NCBI GenBank assembly: GCA_016181935.1
Contig: JACOYI010000009.1
Span: 1-54,546, forward strand
Reading direction: 5' to 3'
Length of the DNA: 54,546 bases
Source of the DNA: Candidatus Niyogiibacteriota bacterium
Lineage (GTDB): Bacteria > Patescibacteriota > Minisyncoccia > HO2-45-28
Part shown: positions 15,504 through 24,362 of the stretch, piece by piece
Numbering within the stretch: the stretch's first letter is position 1
How the letters are laid out: the number at the start of each line of letters is the position of its first letter
The notes under the pieces: generated by a model
What the model was told of the DNA's origin: nothing
The model's database searches: none
The model's input: only the letters and a program-made list of their open reading frames with translations
Translations under genes and position numbers: made by a program

Positions 15504-15587
15504 TTATAATGATACGTTGACAAACAGCCGATTTCTTCGTACTCTGGCGCTAGATTTCGGCTCATTCACACTAAGAGGAGCAAACAA

Positions 15588-16814
15588 ATGGAGCTTACAT
15601 ATCGCGAGCAATTTCTTCGCAAACACGGCGTATCGCCTAAGACAGGATTTCTGGCGGAACATCCGCCCGCCTTTCTTCCGCATTCATTCAGCAACATGGC
15701 GTTCAATCTGTTCCTCGGAAAACTCGACAGTACCCTCTATTGCCTCGAACGGCTCGTCGCCGAGCGCCAAATGGAAGAGGCGGCGCAGGAAATGCCGGAA
15801 TGGAGCGGGGGATTCGATATATTCTCGCGCCCTGATATCGAGCGGCTCCAGCTCGCATACGCGATGCTGGCCCACGCCTTCTGGCGCGAGCGCTATCCCT
15901 ACAAAACCGTGGACGAGCTCCGGAACGACGCGCGGCCGAAACCGTTACCAAAACCGATCGCGGTCCCGCTATGGCGGCTTTCCAGAATCACCGGACGCCA
16001 GCCATCCATGTCCTACGGCCTTTACGCCCAACACAACTGGAAATTCGTTCGGTCGGGACTTTCGCCGGATGACATTTCGCTCGATACCATCACCCCTCTT
16101 CATACTTTTACCGGCACGGAGGACGAGCGATGGTTCATCAAGATCCATCAGGTCATTGATTTTCAATTCACTCCCGCCATTACGCCGCTCCTTGAAGGAT
16201 GTTTTTGGAGCCGTTTCTGGAGTCCCAGAGACCAATTCAAGCTTTCGCGGCATCTGCCTCCCGACACGCCCATCGCACACATCGAAGAACAACTCGCAAT
16301 GGCTATCGAACCGGTCCAGCGCGCGGTCCGAACGCTCGCGCGCGTCCGTGAACGCTGTGACACGGGCGTTTATTTCAACTCCGTGCGGATGTTCTATACG
16401 CCGCCGCCGAACATCCAATTCGAAGGCGTTCCGGAGCTCGAAGGACAGTTGCTGAATATTCCGGGCGAGACCGGCGGGCAAAATCCGACATTTCATTTTT
16501 TGTTCGCCGCGCTCGGCATGAAGGATACGGACTATCATATCCGCAACCGGAGCCAGTGCACCCATGAGGAACGCGCGGTCATCGCCTCGACACGCGCAGA
16601 TTCAAAGATCCATGAGATCGCGCTCACCGGACGCGAACCGCTCCGGACCCTTCATAACGAACTTGTTCAGGCGGTCATTGATTGGAGAACCGAACACAAG
16701 GCGCTCGCGGAGGAATACATCGCCGCCTACGGCGAAAGATCGGGCACGATGAAATGGGCGCTCCAATTCTTGGAGGAACTCCGTCAGGACGCCATCGCGC
16801 ACCTTGTTCCGTAA
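15588..16814 (+). CDS. indoleamine 2,3-dioxygenase (IDO)-like protein
   Basis: LPKPIAVPLWRLSRITGRQPSMSYGLYAQHNW, DERWFIKIHQVIDFQFTPAI, VYFNSVRMFY, IPGETGGQNPTFHFLFAALGM and the C-terminal helices co-align with human IDO1 as recalled. Confidence 0.75.
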   Translation: MELTYREQFLRKHGVSPKTGFLAEHPPAFLPHSFSNMAFNLFLGKLDSTLYCLERLVAERQMEEAAQEMPEWSGGFDIFSRPDIERLQLAYAMLAHAFWRERYPYKTVDELRNDARPKPLPKPIAVPLWRLSRITGRQPSMSYGLYAQHNWKFVRSGLSPDDISLDTITPLHTFTGTEDERWFIKIHQVIDFQFTPAITPLLEGCFWSRFWSPRDQFKLSRHLPPDTPIAHIEEQLAMAIEPVQRAVRTLARVRERCDTGVYFNSVRMFYTPPPNIQFEGVPELEGQLLNIPGETGGQNPTFHFLFAALGMKDTDYHIRNRSQCTHEERAVIASTRADSKIHEIALTGREPLRTLHNELVQAVIDWRTEHKALAEEYIAAYGERSGTMKWALQFLEELRQDAIAHLVP

Positions 16815-16858
16815 AAAACACCCCCGTCTCGCCATTTGGCGGACGGGGTTTTTCATTT
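16815..16858. terminator. bidirectional terminator
   Basis: aaaaaacACCCCCGTCtcgccatttggcGGACGGGGTttttcatt. Confidence 0.7.
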
Positions 16859-17560
16859 AACGCTTGTGATCTCTTCGACGATTCTTGCGACCGCATCAGA
16901 AGGCCGCCCGATCTCTTTGGGCGGTTGCATAATGGGGCGGCCGATGACCAAGAAATCGGCGCCCGCGCGGATCGCCTCGGCCGGAGTCGCCGCGCGTTTT
17001 TGGTCGTTTGCCGTTGCCCACGCCGGCCGAATGCTCGGGGTCACAATGATCATCGAATTGAATTTGGAGCGCTGACGGATCTCTCGCGCCTCTTGCGGAG
17101 AACACACAATGCCGTCCGCGCCGGAATCTGAAAGCATATGTGCGAATTGTAGAACCTTCCGGTCCGGCGTATCGCCGAAAATCGAGAGGCACTCGGTTCC
17201 GGCGAGCGATGTCAAAACCGTGACCCCCAAAATTTTTGCCGAGCCGCGCGCCTCAACAGCCGCGCGAATCGCCTCCCACCCCGCGCTCGCGTGGATCGTC
17301 AGCATGTCCGCACCATGGCTCGCGGCCGCTCTCACCGCGCCTATCATCGTGGTCGGAATGTCGTCAAACTTGCCGTCGAGCAGCAATTTCTTTTTCCGCT
17401 GCTTTACCAGTCCGGCGGCCTGCGGAGCCCCAATGGCATTCATCAACTCAAGGCCGATCTTGAACCACAGAATGCAATCGCAGAGCTCGTTCACCATACG
17501 CCGTGCTCGTTCGCCATCGCTCATATCGAGCGACACAATGATCCGGTCTCTCGCATCCAT
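16853..17560 (-). CDS. pyrF: orotidine 5'-phosphate decarboxylase
   Basis: IIVSLDMSDGERARRMV, FKIGLEL, LLDGKFDDIPTT, DMLTIHASAG, VTPSIRPAW, GADFLVIGRPI. Confidence 0.9.
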   Translation of the reverse strand: MDARDRIIVSLDMSDGERARRMVNELCDCILWFKIGLELMNAIGAPQAAGLVKQRKKKLLLDGKFDDIPTTMIGAVRAAASHGADMLTIHASAGWEAIRAAVEARGSAKILGVTVLTSLAGTECLSIFGDTPDRKVLQFAHMLSDSGADGIVCSPQEAREIRQRSKFNSMIIVTPSIRPAWATANDQKRAATPAEAIRAGADFLVIGRPIMQPPKEIGRPSDAVARIVEEITSVK

Positions 17561-17795
17561 CCGCGACTCCTTTGCAAAGTTCTCCTCCCGAACCCTACCA
17601 TCCAAACCAAAAAAAACAACTTATCGTTCCGAGATAGATAGGGGGTATTGGAATTATAGGAGTCAAGTATATCGCACGTGCCAGTTTGTGAATAATCTAT
17701 TTTTTTTACGCCTCCCTGCTATAGTTATTAAAGATATCACGTCTTGATATCACAAGGGTCGATAAAAACAATAATTGGCGAATCATAAAAATCCC

Positions 17796-18908
17796 ATGAC
17801 AAATACCATTAGTTTTTCTCGTAAGAATCTAGTCATTGGCGGAACGATTCTACTCACGCTTGTGCTTACAATAGGCCAAATCGTCTTTGCCGATGTAACT
17901 AGTTCGCTTTTACCAATATCCGATGGTACTTATCTCCAATGGAGTACCACAGGCGCACATTATGTTAGTGTAGACGAACCAAACTGCGATGGTGGCTCAT
18001 CTTTTGTTTGGACTACAGGTAAGGACAACCGAGATTCGTATGATTTGAATCTTACTTCCATTCCGGATGGTTCAACCATTACAGATATAGAAATCGCGCC
18101 GTGCGCATCTCATCATAAAACTGGCGGATCGAATAGCGTGATGAATATTTTTTATCGTTTGAATGATGTTGATAGTTCGGATACAGGTAATTATATGTTG
18201 AGCGGAACAGTCCCGGTCGAGTTAACTCCGTCAACATTTAGCGGGCTTTCTGTAGTAAAAAGCTCGCAAACTACTCTTCAAATAGGAGCTGTTCTCTCTA
18301 GCGGCAGTAAAGGCGCTCGACTCAGTCGTATTGCCGCAAAAATCACCTATATATTGCTTTCTGCTCCATCAAATCTTGATGCGATAAATGTATCCGGAAG
18401 TCAAAATAATTTAAGTTGGGTAGATAATTCCTCAAATGAAGATGGTTTTAAGATAGAACGAAGTCTTAACAACCAAGAGGGGCCGTTCTCAGAAATTGCA
18501 AGTACTATAACAGACGTTGTTTCTTACAATGATGCCGATCTGACTGCAGATCAAACCTATTATTATCGTGTTCGTGCCTTCAATGTCGGCGGAAATTCAG
18601 ACTATTCCAATATAGACCACGCGATAACAGCTACTGTAGCTCCAAATGCCCCATCCGACCTTACGGTAATCACGGCTTCTTCGACTGCCACTCTAAATTG
18701 GGTGGATAATTCTACAAACGAAGAAGGTTTTAAGGTGGAACGAAGTACTAATAACTTAAACTTTGCTGAAATTGCTACAAAAGGAATTGGCGTGACAAAT
18801 CACATCGACCCCGATCTATCCCCCGACACCTATTACTATCGAATTAGAGCCTTTAATTTAATAGGCAATTCGAGTTACTCCAATACTGCGAGCACTACCA
18901 TCTTTTAA
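17796..18908 (+). CDS. exported protein: novel N-terminal domain plus two fibronectin type III domains
   Basis: N-terminal TM; DSYDLNLTSIPDGSTITDIEIAPCAS...STLQIGAVLSSGSKGARLSRIAAKITY homologous to CDS 2955-3563; two FN3 repeats with LSWVDNSSNEDGFKIERS / LNWVDNSTNEEGFKVERS and TYYYRVRAFN. Confidence 0.85.
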   Translation: MTNTISFSRKNLVIGGTILLTLVLTIGQIVFADVTSSLLPISDGTYLQWSTTGAHYVSVDEPNCDGGSSFVWTTGKDNRDSYDLNLTSIPDGSTITDIEIAPCASHHKTGGSNSVMNIFYRLNDVDSSDTGNYMLSGTVPVELTPSTFSGLSVVKSSQTTLQIGAVLSSGSKGARLSRIAAKITYILLSAPSNLDAINVSGSQNNLSWVDNSSNEDGFKIERSLNNQEGPFSEIASTITDVVSYNDADLTADQTYYYRVRAFNVGGNSDYSNIDHAITATVAPNAPSDLTVITASSTATLNWVDNSTNEEGFKVERSTNNLNFAEIATKGIGVTNHIDPDLSPDTYYYRIRAFNLIGNSSYSNTASTTIF

Positions 18909-18968
18909 CTACATTGTCATCGACGCAATAGAAAAACAATCCCGCTAACGGCGGGATTGTTTAGAGTG

Positions 18969-19040
18969 TGCCCTCGGAGGGAATCGAACCCCCATCAGCG
19001 GCTTAGAAGTCCGCAGTTCTGTCCATTGAACTACGAGGGC
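18969..19040 (-). tRNA. tRNA-Arg (UCU)
   Basis: GCCCTCGTAGTTCAATGGACAGAACTGCGGACTTCTAAGCCGC..GGGGGTTCGATTCCCTCCGAGGGC. Confidence 0.93.
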
Positions 19041-19072
19041 GAGAAACGCAGTATACCGAAAAATCGCGGGTT

Positions 19073-19405
19073 TTACAACGACGGATCGCTTCGCGCCGGC
19101 GCAAAAAGAACCTTTTGAAATTCCGCCTCGCGGCCGTCCAAGATCCGAATCACATCGGCGAGTTCCGTCCGGTTGACCGCCACCTGCGCCAGATCAAAAC
19201 CGGCTTCGGATGCGGAACGGATCGCGCGCGTTCGGATGATGAAGAACCCGACATTAAATGCGAATGTCAAAACCAACAATACGGCCGCCCCGATCAGCAT
19301 TCCGGGCCACCATCGCTTCGGATGCATCGGCGCAGGAGAAAAATCGCGGAGACGGGATGTCCACGACCGGAAAATTATTTTTAATCGCGTCCAAATGGGG
19401 TTCAT
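19073..19405 (-). CDS. pilus-cluster single-TM protein of unknown function
   Basis: One TM segment; adjacent to the PilO-like gene in the pilus cluster. Confidence 0.6.
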   Translation of the reverse strand: MNPIWTRLKIIFRSWTSRLRDFSPAPMHPKRWWPGMLIGAAVLLVLTFAFNVGFFIIRTRAIRSASEAGFDLAQVAVNRTELADVIRILDGREAEFQKVLFAPARSDPSL

Positions 19406-19406
19406 T

Positions 19407-19919
19407 TTACCGAATGAAACTTGCTAATTGGAATTGGAGCGTTGCCGACCAATTTTTCTTCTCCGCATTTTTTACCAGCCGCGCGTCATCCAATGCGATA
19501 TGATACGGCGATGTTTCTAAAAGCGCGAGCAGACGATACAGGCCCGCGAAACTACCGGCCGCGTGTATCCGAAATGAGGGGAGGCCGTCCGCTGTTTGCG
19601 GAAGCGTCGCCGATTGGATCGTGAGTTCCACAGCGCTTCGTCCTGCCAATCGCTCCATATTCTCGATGAACTGAACCAGCGTCTCCGAGGTTGTGAAAAC
19701 GCCAGAAATTTTTTTCTGATCCGCTTCGATATCCGATAAAAAGACCGCGAGCGTCCGGATGTTGTCCTGTTTCGCTGACGCATCCGAGATCGCCCCCGCC
19801 AACCGGACCGCTTCCTCTGCCCGGCGGCCGATCTGCGAATACACATACCACCAGGCGCCTGCGAGAAGACCGTTCACCAGAAGAACGACAACAAGAGTTC
19901 GGGCGGCGCTAGCGTTCAT
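19407..19919 (-). CDS. PilO-like inner membrane pilus assembly protein
   Basis: N-terminal TM, coiled coil, position after PilN. Confidence 0.6.
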   Translation of the reverse strand: MNASAARTLVVVLLVNGLLAGAWWYVYSQIGRRAEEAVRLAGAISDASAKQDNIRTLAVFLSDIEADQKKISGVFTTSETLVQFIENMERLAGRSAVELTIQSATLPQTADGLPSFRIHAAGSFAGLYRLLALLETSPYHIALDDARLVKNAEKKNWSATLQFQLASFIR

Positions 19920-20475
19920 ACGGACGAAGGACCGCCGTTATTTGATAATCCACATCGGTCTCCCGCAACAAATTGGAGATCGGCGATTCCACGACTTCCA
20001 CGCCCGGCTGGGCCTTCAAGCGATCGGAAAATGCGAGAAGCGACGCGCGATCCGATGCGTTTCCCAGGATCACGAGGCGCGCCCTGCCATCCGCCATTTT
20101 CGGGCTCGCCGCAAATGATAATGTTGTGATGGCGACGCCCGCTCCGCGGCTTTCGAGAACCGCGTCAAACGCGGGTGTTGCGTGCTCGACTCTCCGCTCC
20201 TCGGCGCGATACTGCCGGATCTCGGAATTCAGCGTCCGTATCGATGATTCGATCTCGGTGACCCGAGTGAACAGCGACCCCTTTTCGATCGCGTCCAGTT
20301 GCCGCGTAAGTTCCTGCTCCTGCGCCGTGAACGCAAACCATGCCGGCACGAGCAAAATGATGTTCGTGGCAATCATGAGGGCGGCGAACCATCCGAGCGC
20401 AACGATGATGCGCCGGCGATATTCGGCGCGGATGACCGCTTTTTGTTCGTCCGGCAATAAATTGATCGCCATCAT
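19909..20475 (-). CDS. pilN: PilN-like pilus assembly protein
   Basis: MMAINLLPDEQK start, one TM, follows PilM. Confidence 0.75.
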   Translation of the reverse strand: MMAINLLPDEQKAVIRAEYRRRIIVALGWFAALMIATNIILLVPAWFAFTAQEQELTRQLDAIEKGSLFTRVTEIESSIRTLNSEIRQYRAEERRVEHATPAFDAVLESRGAGVAITTLSFAASPKMADGRARLVILGNASDRASLLAFSDRLKAQPGVEVVESPISNLLRETDVDYQITAVLRPYER

Positions 20476-20493
20476 TTCAAATTTATATTCATT

Positions 20494-21606
20494 TCACTCT
20501 CCCTTTACGGCGCGGAGCGCCATCCCGACAGAAGCGGCAAATCCCAATGAATCGGCAAACGGGATTTCGGGCACATAATCGTCGAACGCGCTGACATTCA
20601 TCCACACGTTCCCCAAGACAACCGGAAGCCGGAGTTTTTGCGCCACATATTCTTTAAAACCGATCAGATTGGCATCGCCTCCAGAGAGAATGATCTTGGA
20701 GATCTGCGGATGCGCTTGATGCGCGTGTTCCGCGTGCGTATTCCAAAAAAGCAAATGGCGCTCGATCTCGTCCGTCACCGCCGACACAATGGGCAGGAGC
20801 GCATTGAATACGGCCTCGTTCTTTTTTCCTTTGATCATCCCTTTTTCTTTTTTTGTTTTTTCCGCTTCGGTCGCCGTCATGTCCAACGCCTTTACCAAAG
20901 CCCCCTCGAGCGATTCCCCCGCGACGCTGACGGTCGACGCGAACCGGACCGCGGAGCCGACCACGATCACGAACGTGGTGCGTGTCTTGCCGAAATCCAC
21001 GATCATCACGGGCGCGAAAGAGCCGGTTGCCGGCAAGAGAGAGCGCGCAAGCGCCTGCGTTTCCATTTCGAATATCGCCGGACGGAGTCCCGCATCCAAG
21101 AATGCACGCACGTACGTTTCCGCAAGCACTCTCGGAAATGCGTATACGACGACATCCGTATGCGTCGGCGCATCGGCCATGATGCCGTCGCGAGCGATGC
21201 GATCCTCCACAGGTATCCTGTGGTAATCGAACAATGCTTCGGCTCTTGGAAGCGGGATATGTTCTGGAAGCTCGAGCTCGATCGCGCCAGCGAGCGCCGC
21301 GGGATCCAGATGCGGCAGTTGCAGCGTCGCGACGTAGGCGCGCTCCTCCGGCAACGACGCGATGACATAGTCGGCGCCTTGCGGTTTAAAAATAGATGCG
21401 AGGATCGAGGACAGATCAGCCGGTTTTTTGATCTCGCCCGCCTCCACGATATTCGCCTCTATTTTTTTTGAACCGAACCGCCCCAAACGCAATCCCCGGC
21501 GCGTTCGAATCAATTCCGCATATTTGATGGAACGATCGGAAATGTCGACGGCAACCATCGGCATATCGAGATAGTTCGGCGGCGGAAAAAAGCGTGCGAG
21601 AAACAT
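20494..21606 (-). CDS. pilM: PilM-like pilus assembly ATPase
   Basis: MVAVDISDRSIKYAEL, YVIASLPEERAYV, VMIVDFGKTRTTFVIV, IILSGGDANLIGF. Confidence 0.88.
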   Translation of the reverse strand: MFLARFFPPPNYLDMPMVAVDISDRSIKYAELIRTRRGLRLGRFGSKKIEANIVEAGEIKKPADLSSILASIFKPQGADYVIASLPEERAYVATLQLPHLDPAALAGAIELELPEHIPLPRAEALFDYHRIPVEDRIARDGIMADAPTHTDVVVYAFPRVLAETYVRAFLDAGLRPAIFEMETQALARSLLPATGSFAPVMIVDFGKTRTTFVIVVGSAVRFASTVSVAGESLEGALVKALDMTATEAEKTKKEKGMIKGKKNEAVFNALLPIVSAVTDEIERHLLFWNTHAEHAHQAHPQISKIILSGGDANLIGFKEYVAQKLRLPVVLGNVWMNVSAFDDYVPEIPFADSLGFAASVGMALRAVKGE

Positions 21607-21626
21607 ATCATTATCGTATCACATCG

Positions 21627-22931
21627 CTACGGGATCTCTTTCCATGAATCGATGAAAAGGCCGCCTTCGGGACCGGATTCAAAAAGCAAACTCGCAAGAC
21701 CGGTTTCATAAACGATCATGGCGCTGTCCTTGATCTCGACGGCATATCCCGTCACCTCACGCAATTCGATACTGTTTTGAAGTAAAATTTTCCCGTGCGG
21801 CGCATATACGAGAAGGGCGCCGTCCGCGTCATCTTTGATCTCCATGGCGCGCTCTCCACCGCCCCCTTCGGCGCTCGTATTCATGGAAATAACGAGCACA
21901 TACGATCCTTCTGCGCCCGATCCGAAAAATAATGTTTGATTCTGAAGAATGATCTTACTCGATGATATTCGGTTGGACGGATTATCCACAATGATGATCA
22001 CACTTTTTTGCCCCAACGACGAATGCGCCCGGATCTTGGCTTGATCTTTCACGATCAAATTTCCCGTGATCCAAAGGGTGCCGCCGAGCGTTACGTCCGC
22101 ATGCCCCCCGATCTCAACATCGCAGGTGATTTTGGCGGGCCCCAGCGTCACCGTTCCCGTGATCACGCGCGGGCACGGCGAACTCAAAATCGTCGTTGTC
22201 GCCGCTTGTTCCCAACCCTCGATGGTTCCATCCGAGATCTGAAAATCCGCGTCCGGCTGGTCGGGACTCGCGGGATACAACGTCCCGCCGACCGTCGTTC
22301 CGGAAATTATTTGATAGTGCGCATCTTTGTCGATCTCGGAATTCCGTATCGTATGCGCATAGATGCTCGACGTCGCGTGCGTCCCATCCGCCAACCCGTC
22401 CGCTCCGGCCGAGATGATGTCGCCGTATACGATATTTTTATTCTCTCCCGTTACGGGGCCATTCGAGTAGACGTTGCCGAGAACGGATGCGGTATTCCGC
22501 ATCGCAAGTCCTCCATCGCCTATTTGCATCCCGTAATTGAACGCGACCTCGGTCCCGTCCGCGAGCGACGCCTTGATCGCACGGCGTGCAGTTGAATCCG
22601 CCCCGCGCGTTTCGATCTCGATGGCATCCACGGTGTCCGTCACAACCGTTGTTGCGGAGAGATCGCCGTCCGTATACGAAACCGACGATGGCATATTTTT
22701 TCCGGACTTCAGCCGGTAGATCGCGTCTTCGAGCGCGCCTTCGGCAAATAGATAACTCCGCTTGGATCGTTCGAATGTTTTGACCTGCTGGAGTTCGCTC
22801 GCGGCCAGCCCCCCAAATCCGCCGACGAGCGCGAGTGAAATAAAAATAAAGAAAAGAACCGCCGTTAAGGCCGCTTGACCTCGAGAATTGGAAGCTGGAA
22901 GCTGGAAGCTGGAAGTTAAAATTTTATTCAT
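21627..22931 (-). CDS. PilX-like/pilus-associated protein with repetitive polymer-forming region
   Basis: GQAALTAVLFFIFISLALVGG N-terminal TM; long beta-rich body; located in the pilus cluster. Confidence 0.65.
   Translation of the reverse strand: MNKILTSSFQLPASNSRGQAALTAVLFFIFISLALVGGFGGLAASELQQVKTFERSKRSYLFAEGALEDAIYRLKSGKNMPSSVSYTDGDLSATTVVTDTVDAIEIETRGADSTARRAIKASLADGTEVAFNYGMQIGDGGLAMRNTASVLGNVYSNGPVTGENKNIVYGDIISAGADGLADGTHATSSIYAHTIRNSEIDKDAHYQIISGTTVGGTLYPASPDQPDADFQISDGTIEGWEQAATTTILSSPCPRVITGTVTLGPAKITCDVEIGGHADVTLGGTLWITGNLIVKDQAKIRAHSSLGQKSVIIIVDNPSNRISSSKIILQNQTLFFGSGAEGSYVLVISMNTSAEGGGGERAMEIKDDADGALLVYAPHGKILLQNSIELREVTGYAVEIKDSAMIVYETGLASLLFESGPEGGLFIDSWKEIP
22889..22917. repeat. 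simple repeat at the 5' end of the PilX-like CDS
   Basis: ttggaagctggaagctggaagctggaagtta encodes SSFQLPASN. Confidence 0.85.
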
Positions 22932-22933
22932 CG

Positions 22934-23449
22934 TTAGTAGCCGCCGCGCAAAACGATGGTATTAAAAAACGACCGCGACACGAGTTTCGAACCGCTCCCC
23001 GCTTGCAGCGCCAATTGGATCCGCACCGCCTGCGATCGGGGCGTCGTGATTTTCGTAACGATGAACTGCGTAGTGGACGATGTCGGCGACGTCAGATAGT
23101 CGGCCGCTCCGCCGTCCTCTGCGAATGCGATGCGGCCTTGCAATACATAAAAATCTTTATCGGAAAACGTCGGATCGGTCGAACTTCGGACCGTATCGAG
23201 CGATAAACGCGAGGGATGCGCACCAAGCGTGCTTGCCGCATCATCCACAGCGGATGCCAAACGCACCTCGCGCGTAATGCGCTCAAGCGCCGTTTCGCCG
23301 TCCAGCGTCAATCGTCGCACGGTTTTTGCCTCGGCGAGCGTCGCTGCCATGGCGAGGATCGCTTGAACGACAAATACCGAAAGCGCGGCCAAGATCGCGA
23401 TATAGACAACGATCTCCGCGAGCGTAAAACCAGTATTATTCGGTTTCAT
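22934..23449 (-). CDS. type IV prepilin-like protein
   Basis: MKPNNTG|FTLAEIVVYIAILAALSVFVVQ prepilin cleavage motif. Confidence 0.85.
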   Translation of the reverse strand: MKPNNTGFTLAEIVVYIAILAALSVFVVQAILAMAATLAEAKTVRRLTLDGETALERITREVRLASAVDDAASTLGAHPSRLSLDTVRSSTDPTFSDKDFYVLQGRIAFAEDGGAADYLTSPTSSTTQFIVTKITTPRSQAVRIQLALQAGSGSKLVSRSFFNTIVLRGGY

Positions 23450-23916
23450 TCCAGAAAAAGATTGGTTAAATATGCAACGCCGCTTACTTGAAGATTGCGG
23501 CCGCGTTCGGACCACGCGACCGAAAGCTCGACTTTCTTCGTATTCGGATCGCTCGTCCCGGACGGCGCAATGTTCTCTGTGCCATCACGAAACACTGCAC
23601 GCACCGTAAATGAACGCGTAAAGAGCGAATCCGCCAGTTGCGGACTCGTCGTCGCGTTCCAGCGGCCGCCGGAAAATTCCAGATAATACGGCTGATCGAG
23701 CGCCAAATTCTCAATAGATGACCAGCTATCGTCGCGGATCGTTTTTAACGCTTCAAATCCTTCTTCCAGCAAAAATCCGGCCCGAATCCGATCGGACGCT
23801 TCTCCAATGGCGCGATAGGCGAGCCGCGCCGTACCGGAGAGCGCAAAAAGCGCGACGGCGATCAAACTCACCGATACAACGATTTCGAGGACGGCGAATC
23901 CTTTGTTATTCCGCAT
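23446..23916 (-). CDS. type IV prepilin-like protein
   Basis: MRNNKG|FAVLEIVVSVSLIAVALFALSG. Confidence 0.85.
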   Translation of the reverse strand: MRNNKGFAVLEIVVSVSLIAVALFALSGTARLAYRAIGEASDRIRAGFLLEEGFEALKTIRDDSWSSIENLALDQPYYLEFSGGRWNATTSPQLADSLFTRSFTVRAVFRDGTENIAPSGTSDPNTKKVELSVAWSERGRNLQVSGVAYLTNLFLE

Positions 23917-24355
23917 AGATAAGTCCTGTTGCCGTTATGGCAAACGTGCGTGTTTTGCCGGTATCGCTTTTCAAGCGGAACGATACGCTCCCGGCGCCTG
24001 ACGCATTGCCGGTTAAGCGCTCAAAGAGGACCGTATTCGCGGGAATCGTAATGGAATAGACCTCCACGCGCGTGGAAAAACCATATTCCTCATTGCCCGC
24101 CGCGCCCTCCGTGTACGACGCGCCTTGAAATAAAACGGCTCTTCCGGATTCAACATACACGCCGAATTGGTTGTCGCTTTCGGATGCGAGGGTTCGTTCC
24201 CGCGCTTCGCGCACGAGATTCATGACGTCGTCCGCCGCGCGCTCCAATTCCCGAGAGTCGCGAAAACGAAAGAACGCCGCGGTACCCATGGTCGCGATAA
24301 GCAAAAGGATCAGCATCGCGATCGCAAACTCGAGAATAGAAAATCCCTTGGTCAT
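23906..24355 (-). CDS. type IV prepilin/pseudopilin (GspH-like)
   Basis: MTKG|FSILEFAIAMLILLLIATMGTAAF. Confidence 0.85.
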   Translation of the reverse strand: MTKGFSILEFAIAMLILLLIATMGTAAFFRFRDSRELERAADDVMNLVREARERTLASESDNQFGVYVESGRAVLFQGASYTEGAAGNEEYGFSTRVEVYSITIPANTVLFERLTGNASGAGSVSFRLKSDTGKTRTFAITATGLIYAE

Positions 24356-24362
24356 ATATAAA

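Noticed and set aside
15478-16455. 325-aa ORF in another frame of the IDO-like gene
   Set aside because: Overlaps the IDO-like frame, which has clear family motifs and an RBS; the alternative frame is Ser/Arg-rich noise.
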